Below the pieces are notes generated by a model. That model made no database searches. It was not told where the DNA came from and was given only the letters and a program-made list of their open reading frames with translations. Of a DNA stretch of 64,000 nucleotides, positions 36,001 to 43,900 are shown piece by piece (position 1 is the first letter of the stretch; every line of letters starts with the position of its first letter). The stretch lies in assembly GCF_004364775.1 (NCBI RefSeq), contig NZ_SOAL01000016.1, forward strand, positions 1-64,000, written 5' to 3'. This stretch comes from Comamonas sp. JUb58 (GTDB lineage: Bacteria; Pseudomonadota; Gammaproteobacteria; Burkholderiales; Burkholderiaceae_C). The position numbers and the translations under genes are program-made.

Positions 36001-39000
36001 AGCGCAGACTGTGGGCGAGCTGATGGGATCGGGCAGCCTGGCAACCCTCAAGGACACCGCAGGCGCAGTCCCTGTAGTGACCGTGGGCTCGGCACCCGCC
36101 ATCACGGTGACCAACCAGGCCTCGTATACCGTCTCGGGCAGTTGCTCGGTCAGCGGCACCCCCGTGGCAGTTCAGATTGGCTCAGTGCCTGCAGCGGCGC
36201 CATGCACGGCTGGCACCTGGACCGCCGAAGGCGTGAATGTCAGCAGCCTGGCCGATGGTTCGGTCACTGTGACCGCTGCGCAAACAGCGGGCGGTCTGCA
36301 GGGAACAGGCAGCCTGATGACCAGCAAGACCACCGGCGCAGTCGAGCCTGAGGTGACCATCACGTCGGCACCTGCGATCACGGCAACCAACCAAGAGGCC
36401 TATGTTGTCGCGGGCACCTGCTCGGTCAATGGCACCAATGTGGATGTCGAGATCGGCTCGGTGCCTGCCTCGGTGTCGGCATCGGTGGCCTGCACCAGCA
36501 ACAGCTGGACGACCGCCGCGTTGGATGTCAGCACGGTGCCCGATGGAACGGTGACCGTCACGGCTGCGCAAACGGCGGGCGGACTGACCGGGTCGGACAG
36601 TGTGGACGTCAACAAGGCCACCGGCGGAGTCGAGCCTGAGGTGACCATCACGTCGGCACCTGCGATCACGGCAGCCAACCAAGCGGCCTATACCGTCTCG
36701 GGCACCTGCTCGGTCAACGGCACCAACGTGGATGTCGAGGTCGGCTCAGTGCCTACATCGGTGTCGGCATCGGTGCCCTGCACCAGCAACAGCTGGACGA
36801 CCGCCGCGTTGAATGTCAGCACGGTGCCCGATGGAACGGTGACCGTGACGGCTACACAAACGGTGGGCGGACAGTCCGGATCGGACAGTGTGGACGTCAA
36901 AAAGGCTACCGGCGCAGTCCAACCGGTGGTGACCATTACGTCGGCACCTGCCATCACGGCAGCCAATGCGTCGGCGTACTCCGTCTCGGGTACCTGCTCG
37001 GCCAACGGCAGCAATGTGGTTGTGGAGGTCGGCTCGGTGTCTGCCACGGCGCTGTGCAATGGCGGCATCTGGGCGACCGAGGGCATGGACGTCAGCGGTC
37101 TGGCGGATGGACCGGTTGAGGTGACGGCTACGCAAACGGTGGGCGGCCAGACGGGCACCTTCACCACCAGCAAAGATGTGGCAGGCGCCGCACCTGCGGT
37201 GGCGATCACCTTGGCACCAGCGATTACGGCAGCCAACCAGTCGGTCTATACCGTCTCGGGCACCTGCTCAGCGGATGGCGCGGACGTGGATGTGCTGATC
37301 GGCGGCCTCGCTGCATCGGCGGTTTGCAACAACGGCATCTGGGCCAGCTCGGCGATCGATGTCAGTGGCCTGGCCAATGGGCCGGTCTCTGTGTCGGCGT
37401 CGCTCACGGTGGGTGGCCAGACGGGCTCCGGCGGTTTCACGACCAGCAAGGACTCCGCTGGCGCAGTACCTGTGGTGGCCATTAGCTCGGCACCTGCGAT
37501 CACCGCATTGAACCAGGGCGCCTACACCGTCTCGGGCACCTGCTCGGCCGAAGGCAGCACCGTGACTGTGCTGATCGGATCCATTCCAGCCACGGCACAG
37601 TGCAATGGCGGCATCTGGGCGACCTCGGGCGTGGATGTCAGCGGCCTGGCCGATGGTGCGGTCACGGTCATGGCCTCGCAGAGCGCTGGCGGTCAAACGG
37701 GATCGGGCAGCTTGGTGACCAGCAAGGATTCGGCAGGCGCTGCCCCTGCGGTGGCCATTACCTCGGCCCCAGCGATCACGCTGACCAACCAGACGGCCTA
37801 TACGGTATCGGGCACCTGCTCGGCCGAGGGTGCTAATGTCAACGTGCTGGTCGGCTCCATCGCTGCAACGGCCGTGTGCAACGGCGGCATCTGGGCGATC
37901 TCGCCCATCGATGTCACCGCTTTGCCCGATGGACCGGTTTCCGTGTCGGTGTCACTGACGGCGGGTGGCCAAACGGGCACGGGCGGCTTTGCGACCAGCA
38001 AGGATGTGGAAGGTATCACCCCTGCGGTGGCCATTACCTCGGCTCCTGCGATCACGGCAGCCAACCAGACGGCCTACACCGTCTCGGGCACCTGCTCGGT
38101 CAATGGCAGCAATGTGACGGTGCTGATCGGCTCCATTCCTGCGACGGCGCTGTGCAATGGCGGCATCTGGGCCACCCAGGCCATCGATGTCAGTGGCTTG
38201 TCCGATGGCCCGGTCACCGTGTCGGTGTCGCAGACGGCGGGTGGCGAGACGGGCACCGGCGGCTTTATCACCAGCAAGGATTCGGCGGGTGCCAAGCCAT
38301 CGGTGGCCATTAGCTCGGCCCCGGCGATCACGCAAGCCAACCAGACGGCCTATTCCGTCTCGGGTACTTGCACGGCCGACGGCAGCAATGTGGCGGTCCT
38401 GATTGGCTCGCTCTCCGTTTCCGCTACTTGCAACGGCGGCATCTGGGCCACTCCGCCTGTGGATGTCAGTGGCTTGCCTGATGGACCTATCACAGTGACG
38501 GCTTCGCAGACGGCGGGCGGTCAGACGGGCAGCGGCGGCTTTGTTACCAGCAAGGATTCGGCTGGTGCCAAACCATCGGTGGCGATTACCTCGGCTCCGG
38601 CGATCACTGCAGCCAACGAAACGGCCTACACCGTCTCGGGCAGTTGCTCGGTCAATAACAGCAATGTGCTGGTGCTGATCGGCTCGCTGTCGGTCTCGGC
38701 AACCTGCAATGGCGGCACCTGGACCGCCGGGCCTGTGGACGTCCGTGGCTTGCCGAATGGACCGATCACGGTGACGGTGTCGCAAACGGCAGGTGGCCAG
38801 ACCGGCACCGGTGGTTTTGTGACCAGCAAGGACTCGGCAGGCACCGCGCCTGCGGTGACCGTGAGCTCGGCCCCTGTGATCACCCCGGCCAACCAGGCGG
38901 CCTATGCTGTCTCGGGCACCTGCTCGGTCAATGGCAGCAACGTGGCCGTCCTGGTCGGATCCATACCGGCATCGGCAACCTGCAACGCTAACGCCTGGTC

Positions 39001-41230
39001 TGTCTCGGGCCTGAACGTCAGTGGCTTGCCGAATGGACCGGTCCTGGTGACGGCTGCGCAGACGCTGAACGACACGACAGGGTCGGGCAGCCTGTTGACC
39101 AGCAAGCAAGGCGCGGCAGCCGCCGTGACGGTGAATGTGGCGCCTCCCATCAACAGCAGCAACCAAGCCAGCTACGGTGGCGTCTCGGGCAACTGCAGCG
39201 CGGCGGCTGGCCTGGTGACGGTGACCATGACCGACAGTGGCGGCGCCAGCGACATCAACAACACCGTGGCTTGCAACGGCGGCTCCTGGAGCTTGAGCGA
39301 CGTGAACGTCAGCAGCCTGCGCGATGGCACGGTGGTGGTGACGGCATCGCAAACTGTGGATGGCACGGTCATCTCCGACTCGCTGAACACGGTCAAGGAC
39401 GCAGAAGGGCCTGCGGTCGCGATCACCACGGCACCCAACATCAACAACGCCAACCGGAACGCGTACAACCCTGCGGGTACCTGCACCACCGATGACGGTC
39501 TGGTGACGGTGCGCGTGGGATCTGTGACTGCGACGGTGGCCTGTGCCAACGGTACCTGGACGGCACCTGGTATGCGGGTAGCTGCCTTGCCCAATGGATC
39601 GGTCACGGTGACAGCGTCGCAGACCGATGAAGCGGGCAATACGGGTAGCGATACGCGCCAGGTGTCCAAGAGTACGGACTCTGGTGGCGAGCCGCCCGAG
39701 CCGCCCGTCGCCTTGATCGCACCACAGAGCGGCACCTGGGTCATCAGCGAAGAGCGCAATGGCAAGCCTGGCCGTGGCATGGGCATCGACATCCAGGACG
39801 GCTTGCTGTTCATGCAGGTCTACAACTACCGCCAAACGGGAGAACCGACCTTCCATACGGCGCTGGGTACCTTGCACGAAAACACGGTGACGGCTCCGCT
39901 GTACTTCTACGAAGGCGGTCGCTTCTTTGGCAGCGAGCAACGTGATGGCCATGAAGCGGGTAGCCCTGGCAATGTGGTGATCACCTTTACCAGCCGTAGC
40001 ACGGGCACGATCCAGTTCCCTGGCGAACCCACCAAGGCCATGCAGCGCTTCGACTACGAAGGCACGCCCGCTGGTGTCTTCTCCGACCCGGCCTTTGTCG
40101 ATCGCTGGGCCATGGTTGAATTCAACAGCAGCAACCAACCGGTGCGCAGCTGGTGGGCCGATATCGGCAGCAGCGAGCAGGTTTCGATGAGCGAGGACTG
40201 GGCAGTTGCCGCCATGAACTGGCCATATCCTCCAGCGGTTGCGACGACAGTCCACGGCTTTGGCGGCACCTTGTCGGACCATGTGGTGGCGCAATGCAGC
40301 TACGGTGGCCGAGGTCTGGTGTTCAACTGCTCGGGCAACCGTGGCGGGGCTAGCGGTGGTCCGTTGATCACGATGACGATGCAGCGTGGCGTGGACCAGT
40401 TGAGCGGTACCATGCAAGAGGGCGGTGGCGACAACCGGCGCCTGGTGGGCTTCCGCGTGGCACGTGCGGCCTACACCTGGCAGGACAACCAGAGTGTGCG
40501 CACCAGCTACTACGCACCAGGCTACTTGCCAGAGTCGGGCACCTGGGTGGTCAGCAACGAGCGGAGGGGCCTGCCTGGACGCGGCATCTCCATCGAGCTG
40601 CAAAAGCCGCTGAGCCAGGAAGACCATCTGTTGTTCATGTCGGTCTACGACTACGAGAGCGACGGCAAAGCCACCTTCCACAGTGTGTCTGGCGCGCATG
40701 ACGCATCCACCACACCAGAGCCCAACACGCCTGATCTGCCCACGCTGCAGTACCAGGGCGGGCGCTACTTTGGTGGCCCGGCTGCCATCGCCAGCTTCAA
40801 GGCCGATGCCGGTCTGACCACGGCGATCCACTTCAACGCGCAATCGGTGGGGGTGCTGGCCTTCCCGGGTGAAGAGCCCGTGCAGATCGAGCGCTTCTAC
40901 TACGGCCTGAACAAGGGCTCGGCCCAGTCGCTGCGCGGATCCTGGGCGCTGCTGTCTGCCACGGATGCGATGCCCAGCCGGAACTTCCGCTTCCAGACCC
41001 GCGATGAGACCTCGGTGATCGATACCGACTCGGGCTATGTCTGTGTCGCCGAAGTGCTGCGCCAGTACAACTTCCACTGCACCGGCCCTGCAGGCGCACC
41101 AGCCTTCCGCTTTGTGGCCGGCTTCTATGGCGCCAGCGCCGGCATTGTGGGAGATGCCGAGGATGCCCCCGCCATTACCGTGATGCGGGTGACCGACCCG
41201 AACGGCGAGATGGTGCAGGCGGGCGACTGA
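30089..41230 (+). CDS. Giant secreted protein with 31 Ig-like repeats (putative adhesin)
   Basis: 3713 residues, ATG 30089 with AAGGAGA 5 nt upstream. A Sec signal peptide cleaves near NASA^ASAG (residue 31). Residues 35-230 form an N-terminal domain resembling choice-of-anchor P type modules. One diverged unit (from about residue 240) is followed by 31 tandem units of about 92 residues, each with the pattern SAPAIT-x-x-N-Q, TVSGTC, a VLVGS strand, a second Cys, a Trp, DVSGL-x-DG and VTASQT. The Cys pair per unit suggests one disulphide each in Ig-like beta-sandwiches. Residues about 3208-3475 and 3480-3713 are two related C-terminal domains (SGTWV-x-S-x-E-R, then PGRG and LLFM-x-VY-x-Y). No autotransporter barrel, LapG-type cleavage site or sortase motif was seen, so the route across the outer membrane is open. 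Confidence 0.9.
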   Translation: MNPIGAQRTLRRLLYGGLASLALVCSFNASAASAGSGRAYGLQVTADVVGLGLGVPIADTGQKTAPPDFNTPTSVLNASVAAGVGNLLTVRTGVLNSATQSKLAQNSVVSSSSVSGLALKLAGLGLGADTISSQAKMSCVNGVLTPSGSAEILGASGSLLGVSVAANTRVDLTIGVPTLGTMVGVILHTNEQTLSPDGKTFSVNALRVELVASALGIRLLGASVIVGNSTATMADCAPTVTLGSLPLITTSNQAAIPVSGSCSAGSGNVTISSSPTGATQSLPCSATGSYSGSVNTTGVVDGPVTLTASQPPAGPARSASQSTTKNTAPVLQPPVVTVVSAPHITLANQASYGVSGTCSANGASVAITIGGVGGVTSTAQCSGGLWSATGLNVASLVNGPITVTASQTVSNLTGTGSLLTSKDSTGAVPVVVVTSAPAITAANQASYTVSGTCSVNGSNVSVAIDVVEATVPCTGNIWAAAGLDVSGLLNGALTVTATQTANGQTGTGSLGTTKDSAGAIPVVTISLAPAITLANQAAYTVSGSCSVNGNNVAVLVGSVSTSSLCTNGGWSTAGLDVSALPNGSVTVMASQTVGAQTGSATLVTSKDVTGAVPVVAVTSAPTITPANQASYTVSGTCSVNNTGVAVLIGSLPTTATCSGGIWSSAGINVSSLADGSVTVTASQTANGQTGSGSLVTSKNTVVDAPVVTISSAPAITALNEASYTVSGTCSANGTNVSVLVGSVAASVPCTGNIWSSSGLDVSGLADGSVLVSASQTVGTQTGTGTLVTAKDTAGVAPVVTISSAPAITALNEGAYTVAGTCSVTGTNVSVLIGSVSATAACDAGLWTTSAVNVEALPDGAVTVTASQTTNGQTGSGTLVISKDTAGVAPAVAVTSAPAITAANQASYVVSGTCSANGTTVAVLVGSISASAMCDGGAWATAGLDVSSLPDGSVTVTATQSFDGQTGSGSLVTSKAAAGIAPVVTISSAPAITAANELSYTVSGTCTANGMGVDVLVGSVAATAQCSGGIWSTAGLNVSGLADGPVSVLASQTVGGLSGSGSLVINKDSEGLAPLVSITSAPVITAANETGYTVSGTCSENGLGLTVHIGDIAVVPQPVCSGGIWSTAAIDVSSLPDEAVLVTASQTVGTQTGTGSLVTTKDTAGAAPVVAISSAPAITAANQSAYTVSGTCTVEGSNVAVLVGSVTASASCTGGVWSAAALDVSGLPNGSVTVTASQTADGQTGSGSFVTSKDSAGTAPSVTLTTAPAITAANQAAYVVSGSCSVNGTDVSVLVGQVAATATCTNGTWTTPGMDVSGLPAGAVTVMASQTAGSLTGSASVVVNKEQGGIVPLVNITTPPDITATNQTAYTVSGTCSVAGTNVAVQVGSIAASVACDGSTWTTGPLDVSSLPDGSVTVTASQTVSGGSGSASVVVNKTAVATAPVVTIESAPAITLANQMSYTVSGTCSANGTSVSVLVGDVAATPMCVDTAWTASGLNVSALEDGPVVVTAEQVVGSLSGSDSVETTKATTVIVPVVVITSAPAINASNEATYTVSGTCSANGQAVSVLIGALPATAQCSDGIWATEPINVSGLDDGPITVQASQDVGGQVGTVSLVVSKDTAGAAPAVSVTSAPAITAANQTAYTVSGTCSANGEAVDVEIGTVAASAQCNAGIWSSAAVDVSGLDDGPVTVTASQTQGAQTGSGSLVTTKDAVGVTPMVSVTSAPAITAANQAAYTVSGTCSVDGANVAVLVGSVTASAQCNAGIWTSGAVDVTALPDGAVTVIASQTANGQSGSGSLVTAKDAAGVAPVVAITSAPAITALNESAYSVSGTCSANAGVVTVLVGSVSTSAQCNLGIWTTPVIDVSALADGSVTVTASQLLDELTGSASLVVGKDTAGAAPVVTVSSAPTITVANQAAYNVSGSCSVNGTTVAVQVGSVATTAPCAGGTWAATGLNVTALADGPVTVTAAQTVGELMGSGSLATLKDTAGAVPVVTVGSAPAITVTNQASYTVSGSCSVSGTPVAVQIGSVPAAAPCTAGTWTAEGVNVSSLADGSVTVTAAQTAGGLQGTGSLMTSKTTGAVEPEVTITSAPAITATNQEAYVVAGTCSVNGTNVDVEIGSVPASVSASVACTSNSWTTAALDVSTVPDGTVTVTAAQTAGGLTGSDSVDVNKATGGVEPEVTITSAPAITAANQAAYTVSGTCSVNGTNVDVEVGSVPTSVSASVPCTSNSWTTAALNVSTVPDGTVTVTATQTVGGQSGSDSVDVKKATGAVQPVVTITSAPAITAANASAYSVSGTCSANGSNVVVEVGSVSATALCNGGIWATEGMDVSGLADGPVEVTATQTVGGQTGTFTTSKDVAGAAPAVAITLAPAITAANQSVYTVSGTCSADGADVDVLIGGLAASAVCNNGIWASSAIDVSGLANGPVSVSASLTVGGQTGSGGFTTSKDSAGAVPVVAISSAPAITALNQGAYTVSGTCSAEGSTVTVLIGSIPATAQCNGGIWATSGVDVSGLADGAVTVMASQSAGGQTGSGSLVTSKDSAGAAPAVAITSAPAITLTNQTAYTVSGTCSAEGANVNVLVGSIAATAVCNGGIWAISPIDVTALPDGPVSVSVSLTAGGQTGTGGFATSKDVEGITPAVAITSAPAITAANQTAYTVSGTCSVNGSNVTVLIGSIPATALCNGGIWATQAIDVSGLSDGPVTVSVSQTAGGETGTGGFITSKDSAGAKPSVAISSAPAITQANQTAYSVSGTCTADGSNVAVLIGSLSVSATCNGGIWATPPVDVSGLPDGPITVTASQTAGGQTGSGGFVTSKDSAGAKPSVAITSAPAITAANETAYTVSGSCSVNNSNVLVLIGSLSVSATCNGGTWTAGPVDVRGLPNGPITVTVSQTAGGQTGTGGFVTSKDSAGTAPAVTVSSAPVITPANQAAYAVSGTCSVNGSNVAVLVGSIPASATCNANAWSVSGLNVSGLPNGPVLVTAAQTLNDTTGSGSLLTSKQGAAAAVTVNVAPPINSSNQASYGGVSGNCSAAAGLVTVTMTDSGGASDINNTVACNGGSWSLSDVNVSSLRDGTVVVTASQTVDGTVISDSLNTVKDAEGPAVAITTAPNINNANRNAYNPAGTCTTDDGLVTVRVGSVTATVACANGTWTAPGMRVAALPNGSVTVTASQTDEAGNTGSDTRQVSKSTDSGGEPPEPPVALIAPQSGTWVISEERNGKPGRGMGIDIQDGLLFMQVYNYRQTGEPTFHTALGTLHENTVTAPLYFYEGGRFFGSEQRDGHEAGSPGNVVITFTSRSTGTIQFPGEPTKAMQRFDYEGTPAGVFSDPAFVDRWAMVEFNSSNQPVRSWWADIGSSEQVSMSEDWAVAAMNWPYPPAVATTVHGFGGTLSDHVVAQCSYGGRGLVFNCSGNRGGASGGPLITMTMQRGVDQLSGTMQEGGGDNRRLVGFRVARAAYTWQDNQSVRTSYYAPGYLPESGTWVVSNERRGLPGRGISIELQKPLSQEDHLLFMSVYDYESDGKATFHSVSGAHDASTTPEPNTPDLPTLQYQGGRYFGGPAAIASFKADAGLTTAIHFNAQSVGVLAFPGEEPVQIERFYYGLNKGSAQSLRGSWALLSATDAMPSRNFRFQTRDETSVIDTDSGYVCVAEVLRQYNFHCTGPAGAPAFRFVAGFYGASAGIVGDAEDAPAITVMRVTDPNGEMVQAGD
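31088..39680 (+). repeat. 31 tandem 276-bp repeats coding Ig-like units
   Basis: The unit length is 276 bp (92 codons) in most copies and stays in frame throughout. Units 20 and 21 (36345-36900) share an extra SVSA-coding insertion and long identical stretches, pointing to recent duplication. Unit 22 lacks two codons near its end. The last two units (from about 39120) and the one before 31088 are the most diverged, as expected for array edges. Confidence 0.92.
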
Positions 41231-41338
41231 GGAGGGTGCCACTGCTGGCCTGCCATGGCCCGGCGGTGGCTTCCGACCCTGCAGAAGCTGGTCCTAGGCC
41301 GGAACTGCTAAAATGCCCGGGCGCAATGCACTACAGAG

Positions 41339-41378
41339 CAACGGTTTTGCAGAAAACACCTGCAAACCGTTGTTTTTT
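41339..41378 (+). terminator. Terminator downstream of the giant repeat protein
   Basis: CAACGGTTTTGCAG pairs with CTGCAAACCGTTG (one bulge) around a 6-nt loop, followed by TTTTTT. Confidence 0.8.
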
Positions 41379-41480
41379 ATTGCCTGCGCCACAGGCACTG
41401 GCCGGCTCTTGCGAAGCATGCTGGCAGTGTTGAAGACCGTTTGGCATCCCCGGCTTTTGGTGACGGCGGTTCCTAGCGTG

Positions 41481-41507
41481 AGCCAGCAGGCATCCTGCTG
41501 GCTTTTT
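41481..41507 (+). terminator. Second strong terminator in the same gap
   Basis: AGCCAGCAGG-cat-CCTGCTGGCT, a perfect 10-bp stem with 3-nt loop and following T run. Confidence 0.85.
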
Positions 41508-41713
41508 CTTCGTCTGTGATCGACAAACCGGGCACAATGTCCGATATTGTGGATATTGCGCCGCTCGGGTGGGTGGCGCATGGAGAGTCGCCAGTCTGGC
41601 CCGGTATCGGTAGCTGTTCTGGCGCCTTGTGGAGAGCGATGCGGCCTGCCGTGTCATCAGGCGTGGGGTTGGCCAGCGCAAGCGGGCGGCCCCCATTTAG
41701 GAAGGTACAGAAC

Positions 41714-42346
41714 ATGCCCAGTTACAACCCACCCTTTGAGATCCATGTCCACGGACAAGTGCTGCTGCGTGCCGATGTCGGCTTTGACCAGCTGCAAGAG
41801 GCCTTGAAACCACTGTGGGGCTACGCGGGCGCGAAGTCGCTGGTCGATGGTTCGGAGAGCGCTTACGAGGAAGAGCCCGGCATTCTGTTCGAGCCCAAGG
41901 ACCATGTGCTGCAGATGTGCTGGACCGTGCGCGGCGATGATGATTTTCGCCAGTCGCTGGACGACATGTGCATGAACCTCAACGAGCTGGCCGACCAGGG
42001 CGCCGCGATCGAGGTCACCTTCTATGACGCCGAGTTCGACGACGAAGAGCAGGACCGCAGCGCCGAGTCGCGCGACGACTTCATGATGCTGTTTGTGGGC
42101 CCGACGCCTGCGGCCATCATGCAGGTGCAGCGCGACATGCTGGTGCAGGACGTGGTCAGCACGATGGAACGCCATTTCGATGCCGGCGAGCTCGTCGGCG
42201 TGGTGGCAGAGATCGACAAGCTGTTCAGCCAGCGCTTTGATGCACTGGTCGATTCGCTGGAGATCGGCAAGCCACCCCGTGGTACCGGTGGTCCCGGCGG
42301 CGGCCATGGCGGCGGTGGTGGACGCCGCCCACGCCATCTGCATTGA
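41714..42346 (+). CDS. Conserved hypothetical protein with Gly-rich C-terminus
   Basis: 210 residues from ATG 41714, with AGGAAGG about 9 nt upstream; the open extension to 41516 has no SD and runs over a terminator region. A soluble acidic protein: an N-terminal beta-like segment (FEIHVHGQVLLRADVGFDQLQEALKPLWGY region), two clusters of acidic residues (about 100-125), and a C-terminal tail GTGGPGGGHGGGGG ending in basic and His residues. No signal peptide or membrane segment. The family is unknown to me; it is probably conserved in Burkholderiales but I cannot name it. Confidence 0.75.
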   Translation: MPSYNPPFEIHVHGQVLLRADVGFDQLQEALKPLWGYAGAKSLVDGSESAYEEEPGILFEPKDHVLQMCWTVRGDDDFRQSLDDMCMNLNELADQGAAIEVTFYDAEFDDEEQDRSAESRDDFMMLFVGPTPAAIMQVQRDMLVQDVVSTMERHFDAGELVGVVAEIDKLFSQRFDALVDSLEIGKPPRGTGGPGGGHGGGGGRRPRHLH

Positions 42347-42393
42347 TCATCGGCTGCGCTGCCAACGGCGCAGCGCTTCTTTTATCTAACCCC

Positions 42394-42416
42394 AAGGCAG
42401 CCGCTGTGCTGCCTTT
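42394..42416 (+). terminator. Weak terminator-like hairpin
   Basis: AAGGCAGC pairs with GCTGCCTT around a short loop, followed by only a few T residues, between the hypothetical gene and the metallopeptidase gene. Confidence 0.45.
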
Positions 42417-42432
42417 GTTATTGGCCTTGCCC

Positions 42433-42981
42433 ATGTCCAGCCCTGTCCTGCTTCCCTATCTGCAGTCCTACCCCGCCGCCTTGCAGCAGCAGGCAGGCAG
42501 CTTGCTGCAATCGGGCAAGCTGGGCCAGTGGCTGCTGCAGCGCCACCCGCAGCCGCACCAGATGCGCTCGGACAAGGCCTTGCATGCCTATGTGATGGGC
42601 CTCAAGGGCGAGCACATGCGCAACAGCGCGGCGCTGGCCAAGGTGGTCTATGACAGCAAGCTGCAGCTGGTCTACCAGGCGCTGGGCATCCATGTGCGTA
42701 CCGGCAAGAACCATGGCGGCAAGACCCAGTCGCGCCATGAGATCCGCATTGGCAGCCTGTTCAAGCATGCGCCCGAGGCCTTTTTGCGCATGATCGCCGT
42801 GCATGAGCTCGCGCATCTGCGCGAGTCCGACCACAACAAGGCCTTCTACCAGCTCTGTGAGTACATGGAGCCGTCCTACCACCAGCTGGAGCTGGAGGTG
42901 CGCCTCTACCTGACCTGGCTGGACCAGGGCGGCCACCGGCTGTGGCAGCTGGGGGCGGATGCGGCGGACAGCGCCAGCTGA
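42433..42981 (+). CDS. YgjP-like zinc metallopeptidase domain protein
   Basis: 182 residues from ATG 42433 (the open frame upstream spans the hairpin). The zinc motif HELAH is at residues 124-128, with His134 following in ESDHNKAF, the pattern of the YgjP/DUF45 (WLM-like) metallopeptidases. The preceding IGSLF and following PSYHQLE fit the fold. The ORF ends 1 bp before the end of the converging murI gene, so the two 3' ends abut without a terminator. Substrate unknown. Confidence 0.85.
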   Translation: MSSPVLLPYLQSYPAALQQQAGSLLQSGKLGQWLLQRHPQPHQMRSDKALHAYVMGLKGEHMRNSAALAKVVYDSKLQLVYQALGIHVRTGKNHGGKTQSRHEIRIGSLFKHAPEAFLRMIAVHELAHLRESDHNKAFYQLCEYMEPSYHQLELEVRLYLTWLDQGGHRLWQLGADAADSAS

Positions 42982-43833
42982 TCAGTCCGCAGCCTGGCAG
43001 AGCTGGGGCGGCAAGCCCAGCCACTGCGCGGCGGCGTATTGCAGCGCGGCCAGCTCGCCGGTGGTCACCAGGCTGAAGGCTTCGTCAGCAGCGGGGGCCT
43101 GCGCTGGCTTGCGCAGCATGCCGGTGGCATGCAGCAGGCTGTAGGTGCGGCGCGCCACGGGCGTGGCCGTGTCGATCAGCGCCACCTGGTCGCCCACCAG
43201 CGCGCGCAAGGTATCGGCGGCAAAAATATAGTGCGTGCAGCCCAGCACCAGGGTGTCGATCTGGCCGGGCTGTGTGCCAAAGTCACCCATTGCGGCCAGG
43301 TAGGTCTGGCACAGGCCCTGAATATGCGCGGCATCGGCGGAAGCATCGCGCCCGGGCCGGGTGCTGTCTTCAATCGCTCGCGCCAGCCCATTGCAGGCCT
43401 GCACCGCAAAGCGGGTTTGCGTCGCATGCGCGGCCTGCAGGATGGCAAAGCGGCTGCTGTTCACGGTGCCCTGGGTGGCGATCACGCCCACCACATGGGT
43501 CTGGCTGTGCTGGGCGGCGGGTTTGAGGGCGGGCTCCACACCGATGATGGGCAGGCCCGGGTGCTGCTCGCGCAGGCCCTCAATCGCCGCTGCGGTGGCT
43601 GTGTTGCAGGCAATGACCAGCGCCTTGATGTCATGGCGCTCGCGCATCTGCTGGGTGATGTGGGCGCAGCGCTGCTGCACAAAGGCGTCGCCACGCTCGC
43701 CATAGGGGGCGTTGCCGCTGTCGGCCACATAGACGAACTGCTCATCGGGCAGCACATCGCGCAGCGCGCGCAGCACACTCAGGCCGCCGATACCGCTGTC
43801 AAAAACACCAATGGGGGAAAGAGGGCTGGGCAT
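42982..43833 (-). CDS. murI: Glutamate racemase
   Basis: 283 residues from ATG 43833 (MPSPLSPIGVF); the open frame to 43908 adds a sequence not found in the family. It converts L- to D-glutamate for peptidoglycan. Catalytic features are Asp12-Ser13 in FDSGIGG, Cys76 in ACNTATA, and Cys199 and His201 in GCTHY; the two cysteines act as acid/base on opposite faces. Length and motif order match the family well. It is adjacent to and co-directional with a small membrane protein gene. Confidence 0.95.
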   Translation of the reverse strand: MPSPLSPIGVFDSGIGGLSVLRALRDVLPDEQFVYVADSGNAPYGERGDAFVQQRCAHITQQMRERHDIKALVIACNTATAAAIEGLREQHPGLPIIGVEPALKPAAQHSQTHVVGVIATQGTVNSSRFAILQAAHATQTRFAVQACNGLARAIEDSTRPGRDASADAAHIQGLCQTYLAAMGDFGTQPGQIDTLVLGCTHYIFAADTLRALVGDQVALIDTATPVARRTYSLLHATGMLRKPAQAPAADEAFSLVTTGELAALQYAAAQWLGLPPQLCQAAD

Positions 43834-43900
43834 GGAAGCGTGCAGGGTGGGGGCTAGGGAAAAAGAAGCGGGCGCCGTGATTGTAGGCAGGCTGCAGCTT

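Larger units (their letters stand above)
41231..41713. other. Intergenic region with two terminator hairpins, candidate small RNA locus
   Basis: 480 bp without a supported ORF. It holds a TAAAAT -10-like element at 41309-41314 and two strong hairpin-T sequences (41339 and 41481) about 140 bp apart. The first can serve the giant gene; the second could end a separate short transcript. Confidence 0.4.

Noticed and set aside
31088..39680. CRISPR-like array
   Set aside because: The repeats are 276 bp, coding and without unique short spacers; no cas genes are present.
37952..41242. Minus-strand ORF of 1096 codons antisense to the giant repeat gene
   Set aside because: It is a frame left open by the biased, repetitive codon use of the sense gene; its product repeats Arg/His-rich sequence with no start signal. 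The same applies to the 534-codon antisense ORF at 33866-35470.
41516..41713. N-terminal extension of the hypothetical protein at 41714
   Set aside because: It has no ribosome-binding site, begins next to a terminator hairpin, and its composition differs from the conserved part.
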